DNA of 64,000 nucleotides from NCBI GenBank assembly GCA_021818505.1, contig JAKADX010000001.1, positions 175,432 to 239,431 on the forward strand. Reading direction: 5' to 3'. Of the stretch, positions 44,852 to 53,045 are shown one piece after another. Made by a program: the position numbers and the translations under genes. The first letter of the stretch is position 1. Every line of letters begins with the position of its first letter. This stretch comes from Pseudomonadota bacterium (lineage in GTDB: Bacteria > Pseudomonadota > Alphaproteobacteria > Acetobacterales > Acetobacteraceae). The notes beneath the pieces are model-generated. The model saw nothing but the letters and a program-made list of their open reading frames with translations, was not told the DNA's origin and made no database searches.

Positions 44852-45826
44852 ATGGCAGCCCCGATCGGCATCACCATGGGCGACCCGGCCGGGATCGGGC
44901 CGGAGATTCTTGCCCGTTTGTTCGCCGATGGCGCGCCCGCGCCGGCGTTCGCGATCGGCGATCCGGGCGTGCTGCGGCGGGCGCTCGGCGTCGTCGGGGC
45001 GCGGTTGGCGCTGCACGAGATCGCTGCGCCGGCACAGGCACGGTTCGCGCCCGGCACGATCGACGTGCTGCCGGCGGGTCTGCTTGCCGCGCCGCCTGAT
45101 TTCGGGCGGGTCGATGCGGCGGCGGGCGCCTCCGGCTTCGCCTGCGTCGAGCGCGGCATCGTCGAGGCGCTGGCCGGCCGGATCGCCGCCCTCGTCACCG
45201 CGCCGATCAGCAAGGCCGCCTGGTCGGCGGCCGGCATCGGCTTTCCGGGCCATACCGAACTGCTGGCCGCGCGCGCGGGTGTGGCCGACTACGCGATGAT
45301 GCTGGCCAATGACGAGCTGCGCGTGGTGCTGGTCAGCATCCACGTGCCGCTGGCCGAGGCGGTGCGGATGGTGACGCCGGCGGCCGAACGGCGCGCGATC
45401 CAGCTGGCGGCGGCGGCGGGCCGGCGCTTCGGCATCGCCGCGCCGCGCGTGGCGGTCGCCGGCCTCAATCCGCACGCCGGCGAGGACGGGCAGTTCGGCA
45501 CCGAGGACCGCGACGTGATCGCCCCCGCGGTCGCGGAGGCGTGCGCGGAGGGGATCGACGCCAGCGGCCCCTGGCCCGGCGACACCGTGTTCGCTCGCGC
45601 GCGCTTGGGCGAATTCGATGTCGTGGTGGCGCAGTATCACGACCAGGGGTTGATCCCGGTGAAATTTCTCGGGCTCGATCAGGGCGTGAACGTCACGCTT
45701 GGCCTGCCCTTCATTCGCACCAGCCCCGACCACGGCACCGCCTTCGACATTGCCGGCAGCGGGCGGGCGCGTGCTGCGAGCCTGCGCGCGGCGGTGCGGA
45801 TGGCGGCAGCGATGGCGCCGTCCTGA
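44852..45826 (+). CDS. pdxA: 4-hydroxythreonine-4-phosphate dehydrogenase
   Basis: This 324-residue enzyme makes 3-amino-1-hydroxyacetone phosphate, the amine substrate of PdxJ. Visible are ITMGDPAGIGPEIL, VTAPISKAAWSAAG, GHTELLAARAG (metal-binding His), ISVHVPLAEA-like SIHVPLAEAVRMV, GLNPHAGEDGQFGTED and YHDQGLIPVKFLGLDQGVNVT. The ATG at 44852 follows GAGGGAGCGAGG. The gene is transcribed away from the dioxygenase-pdxJ pair. Confidence 0.96.
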   Translation: MAAPIGITMGDPAGIGPEILARLFADGAPAPAFAIGDPGVLRRALGVVGARLALHEIAAPAQARFAPGTIDVLPAGLLAAPPDFGRVDAAAGASGFACVERGIVEALAGRIAALVTAPISKAAWSAAGIGFPGHTELLAARAGVADYAMMLANDELRVVLVSIHVPLAEAVRMVTPAAERRAIQLAAAAGRRFGIAAPRVAVAGLNPHAGEDGQFGTEDRDVIAPAVAEACAEGIDASGPWPGDTVFARARLGEFDVVVAQYHDQGLIPVKFLGLDQGVNVTLGLPFIRTSPDHGTAFDIAGSGRARAASLRAAVRMAAAMAPS

Positions 45827-45947
45827 ACCGCGACGCCGCCTGTCGCGCCGCCGGACGAGCATGGCCGCGCGACCATCGCAACCCTGCCGCCGCGCCGCTG
45901 GCACGCGACTTGCGCCCGATGGCCGCCAACCACAGGACAACTTGCAC

Positions 45948-47195
45948 GTGACCTATTCTGCCGAACGCGCGAACCGCAGGCCGCTCGACTGGCTGAACGT
46001 CCTGCTCGCCGACGTGCAGGGCGGGGTCGGGCCGTTCCTGGCCGCGTTCCTGACCGGGGCGCGGCACTGGGACGCCGGGCGTGTCGGGATGGTGCTGACC
46101 ATCGGCGGGCTGGCGAGCGTGCTGGCACGCGGGCCGGCCGGCGCGCTGACCGACGCGACGCAGGCCAAGCGCGCGCTGATCGCCGCCGCCGCGATTGCAG
46201 TGGCGCTCGCGGCGGCAGCGATGGCCATGTGGCCGGACGTCTGGCCGGTCGCCGCGGCGCAGGCGGTGAACGGGGTGGCGGACGCCGTGTTCCCTGCCGC
46301 CGTCGCCGCGATCAGCCTGGGCATTGTCGGCCGCGCCCGCTTCACCGCCCGCGTCGGCCGCAACGAGGCCTGGAATCACGCCGGCAACGTGCTGACTGCG
46401 ATCACCGCCGGGCTGGCAGGCAGCTACCTGCTGCCGTCCGGCGCGCTGTGGATCGCCGCACTGCTGGCGTTGGCGGTGCTGGCACCGCTTGCCGCCCTGC
46501 GGGCGAGCGATATCGACCACGTCACCGCACGCGGCGCCGATGACGGCGATCGCGGGCGCAGCGACCCGGACGGGCTGCGCGTGCTGCTGCGCAACCGGCC
46601 GCTGCTGGCCTTTATCGCCGCGATCACGCTGTTCCACTTCGCCAACGCGGCGATGCTGCCGCTCGCCGGGGAGGTGCTGGCCCGCCGGAGTCCGGGCGCG
46701 GCGTCGCTGGCGATGGCCGCCTGCATCGTGGTGGCGCAGGCGACGATGGTGCCGACGGCGCTGCTGGTGGGCAGGCGAGCCGATCGCTGGGGGCGCAAGA
46801 CGCTCCTCCTGATCGGCTTTGCGGCACTGCCGCTGCGCGGGGTGCTGTTCGCGCTGCTCCATGACCCGGCGGCGGTGGTCGCAGTGCAGGTGCTGGACGG
46901 CGTCGGCGCCGGATTGTTCGGTGCTCTGTTCCTGATCGTCGTCGCCGACCTGACCGAGGGCACCGGCCGCTACAACCTCGCGCAGGGCCTCGCCGCGACG
47001 TGCTGGGGGCTGGGTGCCGCGCTGAGCAACGGGGTTGCCGGCTCGATCGCGGACGCGTTCGGCTACGGCGCGGCGTTTCTGGCGCTGACCCTGTGCGCGG
47101 CGGCGGCATTGCTGCTGTTCTGGCTGACGGTGCCGGAGACGCGGGGCTGGGCACACCGCCAGCCCGCGCGCTTCGCTGCCGTCGCGGCGGGCTGA
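45948..47195 (+). CDS. MFS transporter
   Basis: A 415-residue protein with about 12 hydrophobic segments. The start is GTG at 45948 after AGGA; an ATG nearby is out of frame. MFS features are RGPAGALTDATQAKRALI in the TM2-3 loop, ARVGRNEAWNHAGNVLTAI near TM4-5, VGRRADRWGRKTLLLIG in the second half and GLFGALFLIVVADLTEGTG. The LADVQGGVGPFLAAFL N-terminus is shared by a drug-efflux-like MFS subgroup. The substrate is unknown. An anion transporter starts 6 bases downstream. Confidence 0.87.
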   Translation: MTYSAERANRRPLDWLNVLLADVQGGVGPFLAAFLTGARHWDAGRVGMVLTIGGLASVLARGPAGALTDATQAKRALIAAAAIAVALAAAAMAMWPDVWPVAAAQAVNGVADAVFPAAVAAISLGIVGRARFTARVGRNEAWNHAGNVLTAITAGLAGSYLLPSGALWIAALLALAVLAPLAALRASDIDHVTARGADDGDRGRSDPDGLRVLLRNRPLLAFIAAITLFHFANAAMLPLAGEVLARRSPGAASLAMAACIVVAQATMVPTALLVGRRADRWGRKTLLLIGFAALPLRGVLFALLHDPAAVVAVQVLDGVGAGLFGALFLIVVADLTEGTGRYNLAQGLAATCWGLGAALSNGVAGSIADAFGYGAAFLALTLCAAAALLLFWLTVPETRGWAHRQPARFAAVAAG

Positions 47196-47201
47196 GCCGC
47201 G

Positions 47202-48569
47202 ATGGCAAGCGCCCCCACCGTCACCGCGAGCACCAGTGGCCAGAGTCTGCGCCGCCTCGCCAGCTTCGCCGTCGTGTTCCTGGTCGTCGCCGTGGCCCTG
47301 CTCGCCGCCCTGGCGCCGCGGCTGGTGCCGGACACGCTGGCCGGCCGCGATGCCGGCACGCTGGCCGCCGCCGTCGTGTTCGCGGGGAGCTATCTCGCGC
47401 TGGCGATCGGCAAGATCCCCTTCCTCGCCATCGACCGCGCCGGCGTGGCGCTGGTCGGCGCCTGCCTGATGGTGGTCGCCGGGGCGCTGCCGCTAGAGAA
47501 CGCCTACAGGGCGGTCGATCTCGATACGCTGACGCTGCTGCTCGGCATGATGATTGTGGTGGCGAACCTGCGTCTGTCGGGCTTCTTCGCCGTCGCCACC
47601 GTCTGGGTGATGCGCCGCGCGCATCGGCCGCTGCTGCTGCTGGTCGCGGTGGTCGCGGTGGCCGGCGTGTTCTCGGCCTTCCTCGTCAACGACGCGATCT
47701 GTCTGGTACTGTCGCCGCTGGTGCTCGACCTGACGATCGCGCTCAGGCGGCGACCGGCGCCGTACCTGCTCGCGCTGGCAATGGCCTCGAATGTCGGCTC
47801 GACCGCGACCATTACCGGCAATCCGCAGAACATCATGATCGGCAGTTTCTCGCACATTCCTTATACCCAGTTCGCGACGGCGCTGACGCCGGTGGCGCTG
47901 GCGGGGCTGGTACTGACAGTGGCGCTGATCGCGCTGGTGCATCGCGGCGAGTTCTTCGGCGGCGGCACTCCGTTTGCGGCGAAACTGCCGCGGGTGCGTG
48001 CCAACCGCTTCCTGATCGCGCGCGCGCTGGCGGCGACGGTGGTGATGGTCGGGCTGTTCTTCGCCGGGCAGCCGCCGGCCAAGGCCGCCATCATCATCGG
48101 CGCGCTGCTGCTGCTGACCCGCCGCGTGCGCAGCGAGCGCGTCTATGCCGAGATCGACTGGTCGCTGTTGCTGATGTTCGCGGGTCTGTTCATCGTCGTG
48201 GCAGGCGCCCAGCACGCGTTGCTGACGCCCGCGGCGGTGGAAGCGGTTGGGCGCCTGCATCTCGACCGTGTGCCGGTGCTCAGTTTTGTAACAGCCGTGT
48301 TGTCAAACATCGTCAGCAACGTGCCGGCGGTGCTGGTGCTCAAGCCCTTCGTCGCCGCGCTTCACGACCCCGCGCAAGCCTGGCTGACGGTGGCGATGGC
48401 GTCCACGCTGGCCGGCAATTTCACCGTGCTCGGCTCGATCGCCAACCTGATCGTGGTGCAGCGCGCTGCCTCCCGCGGGGTCGCGATCGGGTTTTGGGAC
48501 TATTTCGCGGTCGGCGCGCCGCTGACGCTGCTGACCATCGCGCTCGGCACGCTCTGGCTGATGCGCTGA
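47202..48569 (+). CDS. ArsB/NhaD/CitMHS-superfamily ion transporter
   Basis: This 455-residue protein has 11-12 membrane segments. The IT-superfamily signature FLVNDAICLVLSPLVLDL near residue 165 is followed by ASNVGSTATITGNPQNIMIG near 195, the usual substrate region, and a second-half repeat FVTAVLSNIVSNVPAVLVL and AGNFTVLGSIANLIV. Members export arsenite, move Na+/H+ or import dicarboxylates. The second-half repeat SNIVSNVPAV is typical of NhaD/ArsB-like members. No ars regulator or arsenate reductase is adjacent, so arsenic resistance is not supported. Confidence 0.87.
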   Translation: MASAPTVTASTSGQSLRRLASFAVVFLVVAVALLAALAPRLVPDTLAGRDAGTLAAAVVFAGSYLALAIGKIPFLAIDRAGVALVGACLMVVAGALPLENAYRAVDLDTLTLLLGMMIVVANLRLSGFFAVATVWVMRRAHRPLLLLVAVVAVAGVFSAFLVNDAICLVLSPLVLDLTIALRRRPAPYLLALAMASNVGSTATITGNPQNIMIGSFSHIPYTQFATALTPVALAGLVLTVALIALVHRGEFFGGGTPFAAKLPRVRANRFLIARALAATVVMVGLFFAGQPPAKAAIIIGALLLLTRRVRSERVYAEIDWSLLLMFAGLFIVVAGAQHALLTPAAVEAVGRLHLDRVPVLSFVTAVLSNIVSNVPAVLVLKPFVAALHDPAQAWLTVAMASTLAGNFTVLGSIANLIVVQRAASRGVAIGFWDYFAVGAPLTLLTIALGTLWLMR

Positions 48570-48572
48570 GGT

Positions 48573-48755
48573 TTACGCCTCGCCCATACCCGGCTGGCGA
48601 TCCAGCGTTCGGCGCAGATACACTGGCCAGGGTAACGATTCCACCGGCGGCTCGGCGGCGGCCTCCTGCGCCAGCACCTCAGGTTCCACGTCAGTGAAGT
48701 GCAGCCCGGCAGGGAAGGCAAGGCACGGCTCGGGGCGGTCCGAACCCGTCATCAT
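48573..48755 (-). CDS. Small protein of unknown function (60 aa)
   Basis: I include this short gene because GAAAGGAACG is well placed before the tandem ATGs and the codons have the local GC-rich third positions. The product is acidic, proline-rich and has one cysteine, beginning MMTGSDRPEPCLAFPAGLHF and ending VYLRRTLDRQPGMGEA. There is no signal peptide or membrane helix. It faces the ion transporter gene tail to tail, with three bases between the stops. I do not recognise the family. Confidence 0.55.
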   Translation of the reverse strand: MMTGSDRPEPCLAFPAGLHFTDVEPEVLAQEAAAEPPVESLPWPVYLRRTLDRQPGMGEA

Positions 48756-48980
48756 TTTCGTTCCTTTCGTCCTAGGCGAAATGTCAGCGCCTCTTTTACG
48801 CGCAAAACGCGCCGATCGGATGTGGGCGCGCTATTGATTGAATGTCGGCACTGATAAAGATTTCGTGAATAGAATTGGCTCGCGCCCAAATCGGCTGACT
48901 GACCGCGCCGCCGCGCCGCCCACGTTGCCAGGCGCGCGCACCCCGCCCTAGGCTCGCGCAAGCGGGAGGAGACGGCGCGG

Positions 48981-50564
48981 ATGACGAGTGCGGACCACAT
49001 CATCGTCGGCAGCGGCATCAACGCGCTGGTCGCGGCGGCCCTGCTCGGGCGCAAGGGCCATCGGGTGCTGGTCCTGGAACGCAACGACCGCATCGGCGGT
49101 TGCATCCGCACCGAGCAGATCACCGCCCCCGGCTTTATCCACGATGTGATGGCCACGACCTTCGTGCTGTTCATCACCTCGCCCGCCTATGCGGCGCTGG
49201 CCGAGGACCTCGGCCGGCGCGGCGTCGCCTTCGCACACAGCGCGGCACCGACGGGCGTGCTGATGCCCAACGGGCGCAGCGCCGTGCTGCGCATGGACCG
49301 CGCCGCCAATGTCGCCGCATTCGAGGCGCTGGCGGAGGGCGACGGCGCCGCCTTTGCCCGTGCGATCGACGCGATGGGCGGCGATCTGCCGCTGATCTTC
49401 GCGCTTCTGGGCGGCGCGCTATGGTCACGGGCGACGGCGAAGCTGCTGGCGCGCGAGGCGTGGCGGCGCGGCCTGCGCAATCTCGGCGCCTTCCTCGGCG
49501 ACTCGCTCGGCACCGCGCGCGCTTGGCTGGAAACCACCTTCGCGTCCGAGGAGATGCAGGCGCTGTTCGCGCCCTGGGTGCTTCACACCGGCCTGGGGCC
49601 GGAGAGTGCGTATTCCGGCCAGATGGCGCGCGTCATCGCCTTCGCGCTGGAGGCGGCCGGCGCGCCGATCGTGCAGGGCGGCGCAGGCAAGCTGCTCGCC
49701 GCCTTCGAATCGCTCATCAGCGACCAAGGCGGCGTGATCCGCACCGGCGCGGATGTCGCGCGTATCCTGCGCGACGAGACCAGCGGCGCCGCGCGCGGCG
49801 TGCGGCTTGCCGACGGCGAGGAGATCGCGGCGCGGCGCGGCGTGATCGCCTCGGTGACGCCGACACAGCTTTACGGGCGGCTGCTCGACGGCGCCTCGCT
49901 GCCCGAGCCGGTTGCCGAGGGCGTGCGCCGCTATCGCTACGGCAAGGGCAACATGCAGATCCACTACGCGCTGTCCGCCCCGCCGCGCTGGCGCACGCCT
50001 GGATTGGAGCAGGTGGCGCTGCTGCACCTGACGCCCGGCCTGGACGGTGTGTCGCGTGCCGCCAATGAGGCGGAACGCGGGATGCTGCCGGCGGTGCCGA
50101 CGATCTGCGTCGGCCAGCCGACCGCGCTCGACCCGAGCCGCGCGCCGGAGGGCCGCGCGATCCTGTGGCTGCAACTGCCGGAAGCGCCACGGCACATCAA
50201 AGGCGACGCCGCCGGTGCTCTTCCGGTCCCGTCAGACGGGCGCTGGACGGCGGGGCTGCGCGAACAGTACGCCGACCGCGTGCAGGCGATTCTCGCAAAC
50301 CACATCGACGGGTTTGCCGAGTCAGTCCTGCATCGCGCGGCGTATTCTCCGGCCGATCTGGAGGCGATGAACATCAATCTTGTCGGCGGCGATCCGTATG
50401 GCGGATTCTGCGGACTGGACCAGTTCTTCCTGTGGCGTCCGTTCAAGTCATCGGTCAACCACCGCACGCATGTCGCGCGCCTGTGGCACATCGGAGCGTC
50501 CACGCATCCGGGGCCGGGGCTGGGGGCAGGGTCGGGGTATTTGTTGGCGCAGGCGATCGGGTGA
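48981..50564 (+). CDS. NAD(P)/FAD-dependent oxidoreductase (phytoene desaturase-like)
   Basis: This 527-residue flavoenzyme has the dinucleotide loop IIVGSGINALVAAALLGRKG and the motif VLVLERNDRIGGCIRTEQI, as in CrtI-type desaturases and all-trans-retinol saturases. A second FAD contact is QGGAGKLLAAFESLISDQGG with GADVARIL, and the C-terminus has GASTHPGPGLGAGSGYLLA, the family's FAD-binding end. No carotenoid genes are nearby, so a desaturase role in pigments is not supported. The ATG follows GGGAGGAG by about 10 bases. Confidence 0.88.
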   Translation: MTSADHIIVGSGINALVAAALLGRKGHRVLVLERNDRIGGCIRTEQITAPGFIHDVMATTFVLFITSPAYAALAEDLGRRGVAFAHSAAPTGVLMPNGRSAVLRMDRAANVAAFEALAEGDGAAFARAIDAMGGDLPLIFALLGGALWSRATAKLLAREAWRRGLRNLGAFLGDSLGTARAWLETTFASEEMQALFAPWVLHTGLGPESAYSGQMARVIAFALEAAGAPIVQGGAGKLLAAFESLISDQGGVIRTGADVARILRDETSGAARGVRLADGEEIAARRGVIASVTPTQLYGRLLDGASLPEPVAEGVRRYRYGKGNMQIHYALSAPPRWRTPGLEQVALLHLTPGLDGVSRAANEAERGMLPAVPTICVGQPTALDPSRAPEGRAILWLQLPEAPRHIKGDAAGALPVPSDGRWTAGLREQYADRVQAILANHIDGFAESVLHRAAYSPADLEAMNINLVGGDPYGGFCGLDQFFLWRPFKSSVNHRTHVARLWHIGASTHPGPGLGAGSGYLLAQAIG

Positions 50565-50603
50565 TCGTCCAGCGCGCAGATGCAAACGCGTCATAATCTG
50601 GAC

Positions 50604-50741
50604 CGTCATGGCCGGGCTTGTCCCGGCCATCCACGCGGTTCGGCCCGCACGGACCACGGCCGGCTGGCAACAGAGCTTCGATGTGAGAGCGCAGATTCTG
50701 TGGCGACGCCGTGGATGGCCGGGACAAGCCGGGCCATGACG
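50604..50741. repeat. REP-like inverted repeat pair (138 bp)
   Basis: Two long arms face each other: 50604-50635 and 50710-50741, reverse complements except for a compensating shift (AAGCCGGGCC versus the expected AAGCCCGGCC). Each arm is itself near-palindromic around ATGGCCGGG and CCCGGCCAT. The 74-base centre contains no gene. This GGCCGGGCTTGTCCCGGCC core is a widespread intergenic palindrome in alphaproteobacteria, so it is a REP/BIME-type element and may also end transcription. Confidence 0.75.
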
Positions 50742-50796
50742 ACGTTCGATTGACATGACTCGAAGGCTCAGCCGGCCGGCATGAACGCCCTGTGCG

Positions 50797-51537
50797 TCAG
50801 AGAAAATTATTCGGCCAGATCATCGTGCGCCACATATGCGCGACCGGCGAGCCGTCGAAGCCGAGTCCGTCCTCGGGCTGGCGGAAGTTGCGGCCGATGA
50901 TGTCGGTGAAGATCTCGGGGTCGATCTCCACGTTCGGATCGAACGAATAGAGGTCGTGCATCGTCACCAGCCGCGACGTCATGTACCAGCGGTGCCTGCG
51001 CGCGATCTCGGCGTCGCGACGGATGTACTCGGGCGGCACGTAGTCGCGGCCGAAGAAGTGGTCATACGACTCAGGATAGCGATAGCCCACCGATTCGTCG
51101 GGGAAGTAGCGCAGGGCCTGATGATACTGCACGGCCCAGGCGACTTCCTCGGCGACATACGGTGCGATGAGCTGCGCGCCCCAGTAGCCGTGATCGGTGC
51201 GCAGCAGCGCGCCGTTGGAAATGTCGTGCAGCAGGCAGGCCATCACGACGTTCTCGTCCATGCCCTCGTCGAGTGCGAGCTTCGCGCTTTGCAGAAGGTG
51301 GCGGAAGGTGATGTCCTGGAAGCGCAGGCGGAAGAAATCGAGCAGCTTCGGCGCGCGCGGCATCCTCGGCAGCGCGGGGTTGTCACCCATCATCATCACT
51401 GCATCCGGCCCAAGCCGCGCCAGCAGCGCCGCTTCGTCGTTCGGCTCGCCGGTACCGAGCAGGGCGATCGGCTGGCGCAGGATCAGCCGCTCGCGGCCCT
51501 GCTGCGGAAACTCGGAATCGTGGTCCTGCCCGTCCAT
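50797..51537 (-). CDS. HD-domain protein (246 aa)
   Basis: The protein has an HD-type metal-dependent phosphohydrolase-like core: RHLLQSAKLALDEGMDENV, then VMACLLHDISNGALLRTDHG (HD pair), EEVAWAVQYHQALRYF and MTSRLVTMHDLYSFDPN. There are no accessory domains. HD proteins cleave phosphate esters in nucleotides or act as oxygenases when they bind two irons; here the residue set is not enough to choose. It is the last gene of the minus-strand block beginning at the amidase, separated by 33 bases from the PduO-type gene. Confidence 0.75.
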   Translation of the reverse strand: MDGQDHDSEFPQQGRERLILRQPIALLGTGEPNDEAALLARLGPDAVMMMGDNPALPRMPRAPKLLDFFRLRFQDITFRHLLQSAKLALDEGMDENVVMACLLHDISNGALLRTDHGYWGAQLIAPYVAEEVAWAVQYHQALRYFPDESVGYRYPESYDHFFGRDYVPPEYIRRDAEIARRHRWYMTSRLVTMHDLYSFDPNVEIDPEIFTDIIGRNFRQPEDGLGFDGSPVAHMWRTMIWPNNFL

Positions 51538-51570
51538 CCCGCCTCTCCTGTCTGCCCGGTCAAGCCTGGG

Positions 51571-52146
51571 TCAGCGCGCCGGATCGCCGCGATTCGCTCC
51601 CGGCACCCACAGAACGTCCAGAGCACCATGATCGTTCAGCCGCCGGCCCAGAACAAACAGATGGTCCGACAGCCGGTTGAGGAAGCGCAGCACCGCCGCG
51701 TTCACCGGCTCGGCATCCGCCAGCGCGACGACGCTGCGCTCCGCCCGCCGCACCAGCGTGCGCGCGACATGCGCCTGCGCCGCCGCCGCCGTGCCGCCGG
51801 GCAGGATGAAGCTGGTCAGCGGCCGGATCGCCGCGTTCATCGCCGCGACTTCCGCTTCCAGCCGCGCCGTCGGCGCGTCGGTCAGGCGGAGCCGCGCGCC
51901 GGCCTCGCCGGGCACGCAAAGATCAGCGCCGACGTCGAACAGGTCGTTCTGGATACGTGCCAGCATCGCGTCGGCCTCCGCGTCCTCGCGCGCCAGCACG
52001 CGCAGCACGCCGATCGCGGCGTTAGCCTCATCGACGCAACCGACCGCCTCGATGCGGGGCGCGTGCTTGGGCACCCGCGTGCCGTCGCCGAGCGAGGTCT
52101 GCCCGCCATCGCCGCCGCGCGTCACCACCCGGTCGATCCGCACCAT
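51571..52146 (-). CDS. Cob(I)yrinic acid a,c-diamide/cobalamin adenosyltransferase, PduO type
   Basis: This 191-residue enzyme attaches the adenosyl group to cob(I)alamin to give coenzyme B12. The ATP-binding N-terminus TRGGDGGQTSLGDGTRV, then QNDLFDVGADLCVPG, TSFILPGGTAAAAQAHVART, RRAERSVVAL and RFLNRLSDHLFVLGR are the PduO/MMAB signature. There are no other cobalamin genes in the window, so it probably supplies a B12-dependent enzyme elsewhere. Starts 11 bases after the CDF transporter. Confidence 0.93.
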   Translation of the reverse strand: MVRIDRVVTRGGDGGQTSLGDGTRVPKHAPRIEAVGCVDEANAAIGVLRVLAREDAEADAMLARIQNDLFDVGADLCVPGEAGARLRLTDAPTARLEAEVAAMNAAIRPLTSFILPGGTAAAAQAHVARTLVRRAERSVVALADAEPVNAAVLRFLNRLSDHLFVLGRRLNDHGALDVLWVPGANRGDPAR

Positions 52147-52157
52147 CGTCGCCTCCC

Positions 52158-53045
52158 TTACAGCACCAGCACGCCGTGGTGCTTCGCTTTTCCTTCCGGC
52201 TCGACATGGATGGTGATGACCAGGTCCGCCATCTCGGACTTCAGCGCGCTCTCGATTCGGTCGCAGATATCGTGCGCCGCGGCGACCGTCATGGCGCCCG
52301 GCACGACCAGATGAAACTCAAGGAAGGTCAGCCGCCCGGCGGCGCGCATCCGCAGGTCGTGTGCCTCGATCGCGCCCTCGGCCGACTCGCCGACCACGCG
52401 GCGCATGCGCGCCACGACGTCCTCCGGCGGTGCCGCGTCCATCAGACCGCCGACCGATCCGGCGATGACGCGCAGGCCCGCCACCAGGATGTACACCGCC
52501 GTCGCCGCCGCCAATGCCGGGTCGAGCACGCGGACGCCGGTGGCGAACACCAGCGCCACCCCGATCAGCACGCCGACCGAGGTGACAACGTCCGAGAGCA
52601 CGTGCTGTCCGTCAGCGATCAGCGCCGCCGAGCGCAGCGCCCGCCCGCGGCGCAGCAGGTGCCAGCCCCAGCCGGCGTTGAGCAGCGTCGAGAGCGCGTT
52701 CATGCCAAGGCCGGGCAGTGGCGCCTCCAGCGGCGCCGGATGACGAAACGTGGCCCAGGCGTGATCGAGGATCGCCAGCGCCGCGACCACGATCAGCACC
52801 CCCTCGACCACGGCAGCGAAGAACTCCGCTTTGTCGTGGCCGTAGGGGTGGTTGGCGTCGGCGGGGCGGGCCGCGAACCGCACCGCGGCGAGGGCCATCA
52901 CGGCGGTTGCCACGTTCACGACCGACTCGGCCGCGTCCGAGAACAGCGCTGCACTGCCTGTCACCCACCACGCCGCCGTCTTCAGCGCCAGCACCGCCAG
53001 GCCGACGCCGATGCTGCCCACGGCGATGCGCTGCGCCGCCCTCAC
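52158..53045 (-). CDS. Cation diffusion facilitator (CDF) metal transporter
   Basis: This 295-residue protein exports divalent metal (Zn2+, Fe2+, Co2+ or Mn2+) in exchange for protons. Six membrane helices are visible. SDAAESVVNVATAVM holds the TM2 site (here DxxES, with a Glu in place of the usual HxxD partner), HPYGHDKAEFFAAVVEGVL is a family mark, and DGQHVLSDVVTSVGVLIG holds the TM5 HxxxD pair. The cytoplasmic tail contains RLTFLEFHLVVPG and IHVEPEG. GTG start at 53045 overlaps the preceding stop (GTGA), so it is coupled to the ArsR-methyltransferase. Confidence 0.9.
   Translation of the reverse strand: MRAAQRIAVGSIGVGLAVLALKTAAWWVTGSAALFSDAAESVVNVATAVMALAAVRFAARPADANHPYGHDKAEFFAAVVEGVLIVVAALAILDHAWATFRHPAPLEAPLPGLGMNALSTLLNAGWGWHLLRRGRALRSAALIADGQHVLSDVVTSVGVLIGVALVFATGVRVLDPALAAATAVYILVAGLRVIAGSVGGLMDAAPPEDVVARMRRVVGESAEGAIEAHDLRMRAAGRLTFLEFHLVVPGAMTVAAAHDICDRIESALKSEMADLVITIHVEPEGKAKHHGVLVL

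Noticed and set aside
47202-48569. Arsenite exporter ArsB
   Set aside because: The superfamily fits, but there is no arsR or arsC next to it, so I keep the broader call.
48981-50564. Carotenoid desaturase CrtI
   Set aside because: FAD motifs match the superfamily but no other carotenoid genes are near, and related retinol saturase-like enzymes have the same motifs.
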